DNA of 64,000 nt from Draconibacterium mangrovi (GTDB taxonomy: Bacteria > Bacteroidota > Bacteroidia > Bacteroidales > Prolixibacteraceae). How positions within the stretch are numbered: the stretch's first letter is position 1; each line of letters starts with the position of its first letter. The notes under the pieces are model-generated. The model was not told the origin of the DNA. It did no database searches and saw only the letters and a list, made by a program, of their open reading frames with translations. Below, piece after piece: positions 28,686-37,512 of the stretch. The position numbers and the translations under genes were made by a program. The stretch lies in the NCBI RefSeq assembly GCF_010586825.1, contig NZ_JAAAGB010000012.1:62001-126000 (forward strand). The letters run 5' to 3'.

Positions 28686-29966
28686 CTAGTTAGTTAATAT
28701 AAGTTGAATATCTTGTGTAGATGCGCTTTCTGTAGCTAAAGTAAATTCTTGTTTGATCTGTTTCTCAGGATTGGAAACCACAAACCGGTAGTTGGATTCC
28801 TTCTTCAATTTTAACTGAAGGAACTGGTTCATATCGTCGGTTTTTCGTGGCGAATAACCAAAGTTGATATTTTTATCGCCTTCAAAAACGTCAACGCGGC
28901 AACTCAATCGGGATTCACTTACAGAAGTATCTTCATCAGCAAAAACAACGATATTGGCCATCAATTCGTCGTCATTCAGTTTACTGTTTTTTATGGATTC
29001 CTGGTAAATGTCGATGTAGCGTTGTGTTACGTTATGACCCCAAATGTAAGGTTCAGGTGTTGCCTCATTTTTCATTTCTTCGAATCGTGGCCGCATTTGC
29101 TCGGGCAGTTTATTCGTATCAACCACCTGCATAATGTAAGGGGCGTCAACTGCTGCATAGTAAGGCATTCCGGTTGGTTTGTACGACGCAGCGTAAATCC
29201 AGTGCAGCATGTTGTTGGGATCGGCTTTTCCCGCGTCGGCAACAAACCACGATTGATTCAGGGTATCAGGATAATATTCAATAAACTGCCACTCGCCATC
29301 AATCCAGACTTCGCTCCAGGTGTGGTTTCCTTTATAATTGGTCCACATAGCGGTACCGGCAAGGCGCGAAGGAATTCCAACAGCGCGGTAGGCATCTGTA
29401 AGCAAAATCGACAAACCTGTGCATGTGGCCATGTGTTCTTTCATGGCTTGCAAAGGGCTGATATCAACCCGCGAACGTTTGGTGTTGTATTCCACATCCA
29501 CTTCGTCTTTTATATTGCGGGCAACCGACATAATTGCCTCAACCATGTTGTCTGAATTGTCGGCGTACTTGGCAAAACGTTCGTAAAAGTCTTTTCGCCA
29601 TACATCGCGATCCTCCGAAACGTTGGCGTATGGAAGTACCTCGTTAAAAAACACAGAATCCGGGAGTTTGGCACACCAGCGGTATTTCTCGCGGGCTTTG
29701 TAGGTATAATCTACATTTTCGAGCAGAAAGTCGGCCGTTAATGTGGAAAGATCACGTTCCGGCATGTAACTGATCAGAAATGCCATACCTTCTTTTTGTT
29801 CTTTCGCCGATTCTGCCAAAGCTTTTTCCATTTCGGGAGCATTGTCGCCGGCTTTAATCAGCGCTGAGTCTAAAAGCGAATGATACTGTTGAGGAACGTT
29901 GGGGTAGTTGGTTGTGCACGACCACGTAAACAGCAGTAGAATGCCAATGAGATAAAGTTTGTTCAT
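28686..29966 (-). CDS. Transglutaminase-like lipoprotein
   Basis: The 426 residues start with a lipoprotein signal (lipobox TWSC, Cys17). The transglutaminase-core triad is visible: Cys in HMATCTGLSILLTDAYRAVGI (about 180), His in NHTWSEVWIDGEWQ (about 215), Asp in YYPDT (about 233). Bacterial proteins of this fold are usually cysteine proteases or amidases; eukaryotic cytosolic peptide:N-glycanase has the same fold. The C-terminal 110 or so residues form an unassigned beta-rich domain. It is the first gene of a two-gene operon with the PNGase F-like protein, so a role in degrading glycoproteins is a reasonable inference. Confidence 0.82.
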   Translation of the reverse strand: MNKLYLIGILLLFTWSCTTNYPNVPQQYHSLLDSALIKAGDNAPEMEKALAESAKEQKEGMAFLISYMPERDLSTLTADFLLENVDYTYKAREKYRWCAKLPDSVFFNEVLPYANVSEDRDVWRKDFYERFAKYADNSDNMVEAIMSVARNIKDEVDVEYNTKRSRVDISPLQAMKEHMATCTGLSILLTDAYRAVGIPSRLAGTAMWTNYKGNHTWSEVWIDGEWQFIEYYPDTLNQSWFVADAGKADPNNMLHWIYAASYKPTGMPYYAAVDAPYIMQVVDTNKLPEQMRPRFEEMKNEATPEPYIWGHNVTQRYIDIYQESIKNSKLNDDELMANIVVFADEDTSVSESRLSCRVDVFEGDKNINFGYSPRKTDDMNQFLQLKLKKESNYRFVVSNPEKQIKQEFTLATESASTQDIQLILTN

Positions 29967-29972
29967 TTTATA

Positions 29973-29994
29973 ATTATTAAAATATTTTAATAAT
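29973..29994. promoter_or_regulatory. Perfect 22-bp AT-only palindrome at the start of the transglutaminase/PNGase operon
   Basis: The arms ATTATTAAAAT (29973-29983) and ATTTTAATAAT (29984-29994) are exact complements with no spacer. The palindrome ends 6 bp before the ATG at 29966, where it could act as an operator or as a hairpin that hides the translation start. Confidence 0.6.
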
Positions 29995-30108
29995 GCAGTA
30001 AAGCTAGTAAAAAAAATTATTTACCTAGTACGAATGAAATAAACCAATCCTGCTTTTACTTTAAAAAGAGGATATTATCACAGAAATGAAGCGAAAATGA
30101 GCCGATTT

Positions 30109-30777
30109 TTATTTCTCAGCCAGTTGAATAATGTCTTTTGGTTTAATAATTACAGCGTTGTAGCCATACAATGTGCAGTTGATCATTGCTTTTCCCAGCT
30201 GCGTGGTGTCTACCACAGCGTTTGGTGCCACGGCTTTGAACAAACGTACCAGCCACATAAAATAATCGTAGACAAACTGGTAGGCCTTGGTTCTTGATTG
30301 TATTCCGCGCAAGGGAATGATAAATCCCGGGCGAAACATAAAGGCTTGTTTAAATCCCAGTTTGATCAAATCGTTTTCGGTTCGGCCTTTTACACGCGCC
30401 CACATTACTCTGCCTTTTTCTGAGGAATCTGTCCCTTCGCCCGAAACATAAGTGATTGTCATTTCCGGGTTGAGCGGGAACAATTCCCTTGCCAGCGAAA
30501 GCGTATAGTCATAAGTGATCTTTTTGAAATCGTTTTCCTTCATTCCCATTGAACTGATTCCCATACACAGGAAACAGGCGTCGTAACCGGCAAGTTGGGC
30601 TTCTACCGTTGAAAAATTGGAAAAATCGTTGTGAATGAGTTCTTCCAGTTTCGGGTGTGAAATATCAACCGGATTTCTTCCGATTACCAAAACCTTTTCA
30701 ACCGCTTCATGATCGAGACATTCGAGTAAAACACCTTTTCCTACCATTCCGGTGGCACCGGTAATAATGACATTCAT
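30109..30777 (-). CDS. NAD(P)-binding atypical short-chain dehydrogenase (HTATIP2-like)
   Basis: The 222 residues begin with the dinucleotide motif TGATGMVGKG (6-15) and continue with LVIGRNP, HNDF, DACFLCMG and TYVSGEGTDSS, the pattern of small atypical SDRs. The usual YxxxK is replaced by a weaker RVKGRTEN region, so activity is uncertain. No signal peptide or membrane segment is seen. It is the last gene of a tight three-gene minus-strand operon (SDR, phosphoesterase, this gene; gaps 3 bp and 1 bp). The substrate is unknown. Confidence 0.8.
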   Translation of the reverse strand: MNVIITGATGMVGKGVLLECLDHEAVEKVLVIGRNPVDISHPKLEELIHNDFSNFSTVEAQLAGYDACFLCMGISSMGMKENDFKKITYDYTLSLARELFPLNPEMTITYVSGEGTDSSEKGRVMWARVKGRTENDLIKLGFKQAFMFRPGFIIPLRGIQSRTKAYQFVYDYFMWLVRLFKAVAPNAVVDTTQLGKAMINCTLYGYNAVIIKPKDIIQLAEK

Positions 30778-30778
30778 A

Positions 30779-31885
30779 TTATTCGGGTTTTAGTTTCAAA
30801 ATTACGATTTCGCTTTTGGTCCCTACGCGCATTGGCGGGCCAAAAGTGCCCACTCCCTGCGAGGTATAAATGCGGGTTCCTTTATAATCGCCCAGTCCTT
30901 TGTTGTATTTGTAAACCATGCTCACAACAAAATTAAACGGGAATAACTGACCGTTGTGTGTGTGCCCGGCCAGGTATAGGTCAACACCATGTTGATTGGC
31001 AAACTCAATTCCATCGGGGCTGTGATGCAGCAAAACAGTTGGTTTTCCGGGGAAAAGGTTTAGTTCGTCCAAAACGGAACGGATGCTTGGCCGCTTCCTT
31101 CTTTCAGGAATTTCCTGTTGGCTGTTATCAGCCCGCATGTGATCAAGACCAATAATTTGAATCTGGTTAAAATGGGTCACCTCGTTTTCCAAAACGGTGA
31201 CGCCAAATTCACGCAGATTATCTTTCACTTCTTTGGCGCCCAAATAACCATCGTGGTTTCCTTCGATAAAATAAACCGGCGCATTCATTTGTTTTAACGG
31301 CTCCAGACTTTTGCTGTTTAAGCGGATTTTTCCATCAAAAAGGTCGCCGGTAATAAATACCACATCCGGGTGTTGGGCGTTGGTTTTGTCTACTATTTTT
31401 TGCAGTGTTTTTGGCCCCCAGAAATGCCCGATATGAACATCGGAGAGATGAGCAACCTTAATTTCGCCCGTTAGCCCTTTCATCGGAATTTCTACTTCGC
31501 TAATCCTTCGGTACTGTGCGTTAACAATTCCGGCAGCAGTAACAAAAACAGCCAGCGAAAGGGCGGAGATTCCCAGCAAACGGGGAACTGATTTTGTAAA
31601 AATATTTACCAGATCGACAACTGCAACCGAAAGTAACAGATAAAGTAAAAAGCCCATTACTATCGATGCCGCAATGTAGATTATATTACCAAAAGCCGCC
31701 TGCGTATTGGTGGTTGTGGCAATACCGGCAATCATAAATACGGTTAAGGCACCAAAAGTTATATAAAGGTAACGCGTTGTTGGCAATTCAAAATAGAACG
31801 AAAATCGTTTAGCCAGATACATATTCGCTCCAACCAGAAATGCGATAAAAACAATAAATATTAACCAGGGAATAATTTGTTTCAT
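30779..31885 (-). CDS. Membrane-anchored metallophosphoesterase
   Basis: The 368-residue protein has four or five N-terminal transmembrane helices (residues 5-130) and a C-terminal calcineurin-like domain with the full metal-binding set: LSDVHIG (D and H), GDLFDG, GNHDG, LHHSPD and AGHTHNGQ. This matches the YkuE/YaeI-like family, whose members hydrolyse phosphodiesters or lipid-linked phosphates at the membrane. The substrate is not known. It lies in the middle of the operon with two SDR-type genes, separated by 3 bp and 1 bp. Confidence 0.9.
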   Translation of the reverse strand: MKQIIPWLIFIVFIAFLVGANMYLAKRFSFYFELPTTRYLYITFGALTVFMIAGIATTTNTQAAFGNIIYIAASIVMGFLLYLLLSVAVVDLVNIFTKSVPRLLGISALSLAVFVTAAGIVNAQYRRISEVEIPMKGLTGEIKVAHLSDVHIGHFWGPKTLQKIVDKTNAQHPDVVFITGDLFDGKIRLNSKSLEPLKQMNAPVYFIEGNHDGYLGAKEVKDNLREFGVTVLENEVTHFNQIQIIGLDHMRADNSQQEIPERRKRPSIRSVLDELNLFPGKPTVLLHHSPDGIEFANQHGVDLYLAGHTHNGQLFPFNFVVSMVYKYNKGLGDYKGTRIYTSQGVGTFGPPMRVGTKSEIVILKLKPE

Positions 31886-31888
31886 AGC

Positions 31889-32668
31889 CTATTTGGGTTG
31901 TTGCATGCTTTTTACGGTTTTTAAAAGAAGCTTTTTCGGCATAAACGGAATTCCCGAGATCATTATTTTTTGTGCTGTTGTTAATCCCGACACTACGTCG
32001 ATTTTTCCTTTTAGCATCGCGTTATAGCCGGCTTCGGCAACTTTACGCGCGCTTGCTGTTTTTTTGAACATCGCTGTTTTGTCCATCCCCGATGAGGCGC
32101 CAAATTCGGTTTCGGTGGCACCGGGCATCAGGTTGGTAACGGTAACATTGGTATCGGCAAGCTCTGCTGAAAGGGCATTACTGAAAGAAGTAACATAAGC
32201 TTTTGTAGCAAAATAAACCGCTTGCAAGGGGCCGGGCATTAAACTGGCCGTTGATGAGGTGTTTAGTATTTTCCCGGAGTTGCGCGCTACAAAATCGGGC
32301 AGGAATAAGCGGGTCATGGCGGTTAGCGAAGTAACATTCAGGTTAATCATGGCCATGTGTCGTTCGTAATCGAGTTCGTGAAAAACGCCAACACCTCCAA
32401 AACCGGCGTTATTAATCAGGATCTCTGTTTCGATGCCTGCCTTTTTAATTTCATCGTACACTTCTTTTGGTGATTCGGGCAAACCTAAATCTTTCGCAAT
32501 CACATAAACCTTTATGCCGTGTTTAGTTTCCAGTTCCTTTTTTAGTGCTTCCAGCTTGTCTTTGCTTCGGGCAACAATTACCAGGTCGCCGCCTTTTTCG
32601 GCATGTATGTGGGCCAGCTCCCGGCCAATTCCGGTAGAGGCACCGGTTATTAATGCAACATTCTTCAT
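31889..32668 (-). CDS. Short-chain dehydrogenase/reductase
   Basis: The 259-residue classical SDR has the cofactor motif TGASTGIG (8-15), LINNAGFGG (about 84-92), catalytic Ser in NTSSTASL and YxxxK in YFATKAY (about 149-155). NADP preference is likely from the basic residues after strand 2 (ARSKDKL). The C-terminal extension ends in a basic, hydrophobic segment, as in DltE-like SDRs. It is the first gene of a three-gene operon. The substrate cannot be inferred. Confidence 0.9.
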   Translation of the reverse strand: MKNVALITGASTGIGRELAHIHAEKGGDLVIVARSKDKLEALKKELETKHGIKVYVIAKDLGLPESPKEVYDEIKKAGIETEILINNAGFGGVGVFHELDYERHMAMINLNVTSLTAMTRLFLPDFVARNSGKILNTSSTASLMPGPLQAVYFATKAYVTSFSNALSAELADTNVTVTNLMPGATETEFGASSGMDKTAMFKKTASARKVAEAGYNAMLKGKIDVVSGLTTAQKIMISGIPFMPKKLLLKTVKSMQQPK

Positions 32669-32861
32669 CTGCTTTTTATTTTTTATCTATTTAATGAACG
32701 TTTAAAGTTTTCTGTATAACAACGATAAAGGTCTGAAAAATCCTGGTCATATTAAGAATATGTCTTAATAAATGTTAATTTAAATTACTGAATATGAATG
32801 AACAAAAAAGGTTGATTTTTCTTAACTTATTAAGGTTTTAAAAAGATCTAAATCGACAAAT

Positions 32862-34259
32862 ATGAAAACAACATTCGCACTTTGTACAATTTTAATTCTC
32901 TCTTTATCGCTTACCGTAAACGCTCAGGATGGCGCACTGCTGTATGGTCAAAACTGTGCTTCGTGCCATGGTGCCAATTTGGGTGGCGGAAATGCGACAA
33001 GTTTGGTTGACGGAATCTGGCAGTTTGGTGCCGAGAATGGTTACGTCTTCCGAAATATAAAATTTGGAATTCCGCATCTGGGAATGCCCTCATACGAAGC
33101 AACGCTCAGTGATGGAGATATTAATGCCATCATTTCGTATATCCGCGAGTCGGAGAATAAGGTCGGGGCCAAAAAACCACCGATTGCCAAAGAAATGGAA
33201 ACGATAGATTATAAAATGGATGTAGAAATTTTTGCCGAAGGACTGGAAGTTCCGTGGGCAATTGATTTTATGGATAGAAATACAGCTTTAATTACGGAAC
33301 GCCCGGGAAGGCTGCGAATAGTGAAGAATGGAATATTGCTTGATGAGCCGGTAAAAAATACGCCAGAAGTATTAAACCAGGGGCAGGGTGGTTTGATGGA
33401 TGTTGCAGTTGATTCCGACTTTAAAGAAAATGGCTGGGTTTATCTTGCCTACAGTCATGTATTAACAAGCGGTTACGATGGAAACAGGCCACCTGCAATG
33501 ACGCGTATTGTTCGTGGAAAAATTGAAAATAACAGCTGGACCAGCGAGGAAGTGTTGTTTGAAGCTCCGCATGATACCTACCGAACCACACGCCACCACT
33601 ATGGTTGTCGTATTGTTTTCGATCCGCAAGGCCATTTGTTTTTTGCCATAGGCGACCGCGGTGCCGGTTACCAGGCGCAGGATTTTACGCTGCCAAACGG
33701 GAAAGTACATCGTATTTACAAAGACGGAAGTATACCGGAAGATAATCCATTTGTTAACGAGGAAGGCGCAATGAAATCGTTGTTTTCGCTGGGAAACCGA
33801 AACATCCAGGGAATGGCCATACATCCGGAAACCGGAGAGCTTTGGACAACCGAACATGGCCCCTTGGGCGGCGACGAATTGAACCGGATAGAGTCGGGGA
33901 AAAACTACGGTTGGGAAACCATTACCTATGGCAAAAACTACAACGGAACGATTATAACCGAAGAAACGCACCGGCCTGACATGGAACAGCCCAATTTATA
34001 TTGGCGACCATCTATCGCAGTTTGCGGACTTGATTTTTATCGGGGAGATCTTTTTAGTAAGTGGAAAAACAAGTTGCTGGTTGGCGCTTTAAAATACGAA
34101 GAGGTGCGTTTACTTCAAATAGAAGGTGATAATGTTATTCATGAGGAAGTAATTGTAAAAAATCAGGGACGAGTTCGCGATGTGTCAACTGGGCCGGAGG
34201 GTGCTATTTACGTGGTGCTGAATAATCCGGGAACTGTGATTAAATTAACTCCACAGTAA
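32862..34259 (+). CDS. Cytochrome c - PQQ-dependent sugar dehydrogenase-like fusion, periplasmic
   Basis: The 465 residues have a signal peptide (to about residue 21), a cytochrome c domain with haem motif CASCH (C32, C35, H36) and a likely axial M75 (HLGMPSY), then a soluble glucose/sorbosone dehydrogenase-type beta-propeller (about 120-465: VPWAIDFMDRNTALITERPGRL, GDRGAG, GNRNIQGMAIHP, TEHGPLGGDELN). The family oxidises aldose sugars with PQQ; here electrons could pass directly to the attached haem. PQQ itself is not synthesised by genes in this window. It is a single gene with a weakly defined AT-rich promoter region. Confidence 0.88.
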   Translation: MKTTFALCTILILSLSLTVNAQDGALLYGQNCASCHGANLGGGNATSLVDGIWQFGAENGYVFRNIKFGIPHLGMPSYEATLSDGDINAIISYIRESENKVGAKKPPIAKEMETIDYKMDVEIFAEGLEVPWAIDFMDRNTALITERPGRLRIVKNGILLDEPVKNTPEVLNQGQGGLMDVAVDSDFKENGWVYLAYSHVLTSGYDGNRPPAMTRIVRGKIENNSWTSEEVLFEAPHDTYRTTRHHYGCRIVFDPQGHLFFAIGDRGAGYQAQDFTLPNGKVHRIYKDGSIPEDNPFVNEEGAMKSLFSLGNRNIQGMAIHPETGELWTTEHGPLGGDELNRIESGKNYGWETITYGKNYNGTIITEETHRPDMEQPNLYWRPSIAVCGLDFYRGDLFSKWKNKLLVGALKYEEVRLLQIEGDNVIHEEVIVKNQGRVRDVSTGPEGAIYVVLNNPGTVIKLTPQ

Positions 34260-34276
34260 GAAGATAATAGTTCGCT

Positions 34277-34705
34277 TTAACTAACAATATCATCGAGTTT
34301 TTCCTGGTTGTTCATCAGGTCGGCAATTGTTGTTGCTTTCAGGTATTTAATGATCTGGTTGTTCAGTTCGCCCCAAAAACCCTGGGATGCGCAAATACCC
34401 TGTCGTTTGCAGGTGTAGTTATGCGACAGACAATCGACAACACAAATACCGGGCTCAAATGCATTATGAATATCGTAAATGGTAATTTCCTCGGGTTTGC
34501 GGGTTAAAATATAGCCACTGCGTCGTCCGCCGGCTTTGCTTACCAGGCCTGCAACTTTTAGCGAATTTATAATGTGGTCGAGATACTTGTACGAAATGTT
34601 CTGGTTAGCAGAAATATCTTTCTGATAGATTCCGATTTCAGGATCGCTCTGAGCTATTTCAAGAATAGCCCGCACACCATATCTCGTTTTCGTGCTAAAT
34701 TTCAA
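34277..34705 (-). CDS. Rrf2-family transcriptional regulator with four cysteines
   Basis: The 142-residue winged-helix regulator has the Rrf2 N-terminus (MKFSTKTRYGVRAILEIA), the recognition region (NISYKYLDHIINSLKVAGLV) and the wing (GGRRSGYILTRKPEEITIYDI). The C-terminal half has C88, C92, C99 and C105, which could hold an iron-sulfur cluster as in IscR/NsrR, so it may sense iron-sulfur status, NO or redox state. It lies 12 bp downstream of a YceI gene and beside a second YceI and a porin gene, which are likely targets. Confidence 0.92.
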   Translation of the reverse strand: MKFSTKTRYGVRAILEIAQSDPEIGIYQKDISANQNISYKYLDHIINSLKVAGLVSKAGGRRSGYILTRKPEEITIYDIHNAFEPGICVVDCLSHNYTCKRQGICASQGFWGELNNQIIKYLKATTIADLMNNQEKLDDIVS

Positions 34706-34717
34706 GGTTTTTGGTTT

Positions 34718-35311
34718 TTATTCTTCGAACTCTTGTTTAAAAGCAAATGTAATAAAAACTTCATCATTCACTTTGATGGTTCCTAATACTTTTTTAGGCG
34801 GCTCAATATTAAAATCAGTTAAGTTGACTTTTAACGATCCTTTTATCAGTATCTCAGAAGAATCGCACGCGCTTATTTTGCATGGCACAACATACTCGTG
34901 TGTGTGCCCGGCAAGTGTTATTGTTGCATTCAGATTCCTTTTTTCGACAGGACCGGTAATTGCTTTTTCGTTTTTGGGTTCAATATCAATTTGTATAACA
35001 GGATATTCTGTGGCTTTTAACAATTCCAGAAAATCTTTGCGCATGTGTTGGTTACTGCCTGTAAATTCTTTTACCGGAACAATAACCTCCTGTTGCCAGG
35101 TCAGGCGGTCGGATTGCTGTTCGTTGCCTACCAGGCGGGGCGCTTCATGAATAAATTCGAAACGGTTGATGTTTGACGAGCCCTGGATAAGAACAAAATT
35201 GCTGCAATTTTCAGGCGTCTTGCCATTTGGCTTATCCGAGGCCGAAGCCCCAACGATTGAGAAAGTCAGGAAAAGCGATAAAAAGTAATATTTCAGCAAT
35301 GTTTTTTTCAT
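34718..35311 (-). CDS. YceI family periplasmic protein (first copy)
   Basis: The 197 residues have a signal peptide (to about residue 24) and a YceI-type lipocalin-like beta-barrel: NRFEFIHEA, VIVPVKEF, EYPVIQIDI, NATITLAGHTHEYVVPCKI, GSLKVNLTDFNIEPPKKVLGTI and NDEVFITFAF. YceI proteins bind isoprenoid quinones or other amphiphilic molecules in the periplasm. It is cotranscribed with the Rrf2 regulator 12 bp downstream. The second YceI at 36.7-37.3 kb ends in the same way (DFGIEPPTAMMGTLKTGDEVFI), so the two are paralogues. Confidence 0.88.
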   Translation of the reverse strand: MKKTLLKYYFLSLFLTFSIVGASASDKPNGKTPENCSNFVLIQGSSNINRFEFIHEAPRLVGNEQQSDRLTWQQEVIVPVKEFTGSNQHMRKDFLELLKATEYPVIQIDIEPKNEKAITGPVEKRNLNATITLAGHTHEYVVPCKISACDSSEILIKGSLKVNLTDFNIEPPKKVLGTIKVNDEVFITFAFKQEFEE

Positions 35312-35417
35312 ACTATTCGAATGGTTTGTTTGCAGAGCTTATAGTATGTGCTTCATTTGTTTTGGTTATTTATTGGGGTGTAACCTTCGTATCTGTTCGT
35401 TTCATGTAAGAAATTGA

Positions 35418-35445
35418 GGAATGCCCGCAATAACCCGGGCATTCC
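35418..35445. terminator. Hairpin between the porin gene and the first YceI gene
   Basis: A 10-bp perfect stem (GGAATGCCCG at 35418-35427 with its complement at 35436-35445) has an 8-nt loop, 25 bp past the porin stop. The T tract on the minus strand is weak, so termination of the YceI-porin unit may be partial. Confidence 0.65.
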
Positions 35446-35470
35446 ATCTTTTCTGTACTAACTGTCCAAA

Positions 35471-36634
35471 TTAAAATGAAATGGCTGCTTCTAACACCAT
35501 GCCATTAAATTTTCCCCCATCAATATCTCCATGAGCAGGTCCATCATATTTTTGATTCACATAGTCAAGTTTAACAACTACGTTTTCGGTCATAAACCAG
35601 CCACCGCCAATGTTGGTGCGGTTAACTTCTGAGTCAAGACCATCAGAAACGTGGTTATAACGTGTTCCAACGTAGAAACTTCCGATGCGGTATAATGCCT
35701 GAATTGCTGTTTGTGTAAAATCCTGGTCAGCACCTTTTCTTATGCCATTCATTGTTTCGTAAACTCCGAATACTTCAAGTCCTTTGTACTGCAGGAATAC
35801 GTTAGCCATGTAGCTGTTCAGTTTTGTTTGTCCACTACCAGGGCTCCATCGTCCTGAACGGAAATTGTCGCCTTCGGCTGCAGCTGTTTGCATTACGTTG
35901 TAGTAACGTGCACCGGCACGGTCGCCATCCCAAAGGTAAGCACCGCTATGTCCGTCAGGAGCGTGGAACCCAGAAAATGAAGCACGAACGCGTAAATCAT
36001 CGTTAATGTTTTTGTCGTACGCCAGTTTCCAGTTATAGGCAAGGTCTTCGCCAATGTCGTTACCACGTCCGTAGTTCATACGTCCGTTGTTTACACCGGC
36101 AACTGCAATAAAACCGTCTTTTCTGAACATGAATTCCATTCCAGGGTTGCTTGTGAAAGCATCCATAATCCAGTTACCCACAAACGGGTTGTTAATTACA
36201 TTACCGTTGTTACTGCGGAAATAGTGTGCATCACCGTAATCCGGCATCATAACACCTGCTTTAATAGTCAGGTATTGCATCAGTTTCTCACTACCTTTCA
36301 GGAAAGGCATGTAATCAATGATCAGGTATCCACCTTCAACCCAGGCCTCGTTATGGTGACGCGACGACATGTAGTTGTTGATGAACAGCTGAATACCCGG
36401 AGCCAAATCAGTTGTAATGCTCAGGTTCGCAGTTGGTAAATTGAAGTTATGTTTCAGGTCGATCAATTCCACATCAGCTTCATGATCGAGTGACTGTAAC
36501 TGAATAGCAAAATCGCCTCCAACTTTAACTTTCACATTTTCGAAAGTCGTAGGATCAAGTTTGGCTTTTTCAAATTGTCCGTAAGCCACAGATCCAATCA
36601 TGAAGACTGTTAATAATAATGCTAACTTTTTCAT
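35471..36634 (-). CDS. Outer-membrane porin-like beta-barrel
   Basis: The 387 residues have a signal peptide (MKKLALLLTVFMIGSVAYGQ) and alternating hydrophobic/polar strands ending in the outer-membrane C-terminal signature (GMVLEAAISF). It resembles phosphate-selective porin O/P-type barrels, with DYGDAHYFRSNNGNVINNPFVGNWIMDAF-like loops. It should form a channel in the outer membrane; the solute is unknown. It lies 50 bp downstream of the second YceI gene and shares its promoter. Confidence 0.8.
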   Translation of the reverse strand: MKKLALLLTVFMIGSVAYGQFEKAKLDPTTFENVKVKVGGDFAIQLQSLDHEADVELIDLKHNFNLPTANLSITTDLAPGIQLFINNYMSSRHHNEAWVEGGYLIIDYMPFLKGSEKLMQYLTIKAGVMMPDYGDAHYFRSNNGNVINNPFVGNWIMDAFTSNPGMEFMFRKDGFIAVAGVNNGRMNYGRGNDIGEDLAYNWKLAYDKNINDDLRVRASFSGFHAPDGHSGAYLWDGDRAGARYYNVMQTAAAEGDNFRSGRWSPGSGQTKLNSYMANVFLQYKGLEVFGVYETMNGIRKGADQDFTQTAIQALYRIGSFYVGTRYNHVSDGLDSEVNRTNIGGGWFMTENVVVKLDYVNQKYDGPAHGDIDGGKFNGMVLEAAISF

Positions 36635-36684
36635 TCTAATTAAATTTTAAATGGTTATAAATCAATAAAATATGTGGTGTGGTG

Positions 36685-37290
36685 TTAATTTGCGTTGCTG
36701 GTTTGCATGTTTTGGAGAACAATGTCGAAATGAATAAACACTTCGTCGCCGGTTTTTAGCGTTCCCATCATTGCAGTTGGCGGTTCAATGCCAAAATCGC
36801 TCATTTTTACCGAAATCTTTCCGCTAACTTTAAACTGATCGTCTTTAGCTTCAGCTACCGTAAACTCAAGCTCAACTTCTTTTTCCTTACCTGCAATCTG
36901 AAGTTTCCCTTTGGTTTTGGTAAGCGAGTTGGTTGTTGCCGATACAGTTGCGTCGGCACTAAAACTAATCTTCGGATGGTCATCAGAATCGAGCGCTTTG
37001 TGCGCTTTGTTATCCATAATTTTGTTATCGCTTGTAATGCTCTCAGCTAAACACGAAAATTTGATGGATTCGATTGAAATTTGCTGATTTTCATCTGCCG
37101 AAGCCGACACCAAACAGTCGTAATCTTCAATGGCCATTTCCCAGTCGTGAATCGATGAAGTTCCGGTAACCATTAGTTTACTGTTGCTCTCATTTTCTTC
37201 GTAGCTTACTTGAGCTACTGATAAGTTACTTGCCAGAAGAAAGGCAAATAGGCTTATAATCAATTTGTTGTACGTTTTCATTTTTTTCAT
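36685..37290 (-). CDS. YceI family periplasmic protein (second copy)
   Basis: The 201 residues have a signal peptide (to about residue 26) and the YceI barrel: SKLMVTGTSSIHDWEMAIEDY, HKALDSDDHPKISFSADA, LQIAGKEKEVELEFTV, GKISVKMSDFGIEPPTAMMG and GDEVFIHFDIV. It is first in a unit with the porin gene (50-bp gap). The start could also be Met4. A -7 box and a palindrome at the -33 position lie upstream, so this unit is probably regulated, perhaps by the nearby Rrf2 protein. Confidence 0.9.
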   Translation of the reverse strand: MKKMKTYNKLIISLFAFLLASNLSVAQVSYEENESNSKLMVTGTSSIHDWEMAIEDYDCLVSASADENQQISIESIKFSCLAESITSDNKIMDNKAHKALDSDDHPKISFSADATVSATTNSLTKTKGKLQIAGKEKEVELEFTVAEAKDDQFKVSGKISVKMSDFGIEPPTAMMGTLKTGDEVFIHFDIVLQNMQTSNAN

Positions 37291-37327
37291 AACTACTAAA
37301 ACTATATGTCCTATCGAATAAGTAGGG

Positions 37328-37371
37328 CAAATATAAATAAAGAAATATTTCGTGAATCATGACTAAAGTCA
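37328..37371 (-). promoter_or_regulatory. Promoter of the YceI-porin unit with a palindromic operator
   Basis: On the minus strand a perfect -7 box TATATTTG (plus 37335-37328) lies 37 bp before the start. In place of a -33 TTG there is a 12-bp palindrome TGACTTTAGTCA (plus 37360-37371). A site in this position suits a repressor or activator. The link to Rrf2 is inference. Confidence 0.5.
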
Positions 37372-37512
37372 GATTTGTTAATTTTTGCTAAAAAAATAGC
37401 CTCTTCTTAATGTTTAGTTTACATTTCAAAACATGCAGGATTGTCCGTGCTGAAGTAACCTTAATTCACCCCATTCGTTAATAAATTGAAGCTGTGGTAA
37501 ATAGATAATGTG

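Noticed and set aside
29022-29555. 177-residue plus-strand frame opposite the transglutaminase-like gene
   Set aside because: It covers the conserved Cys-His-Asp core of the real gene in reverse.
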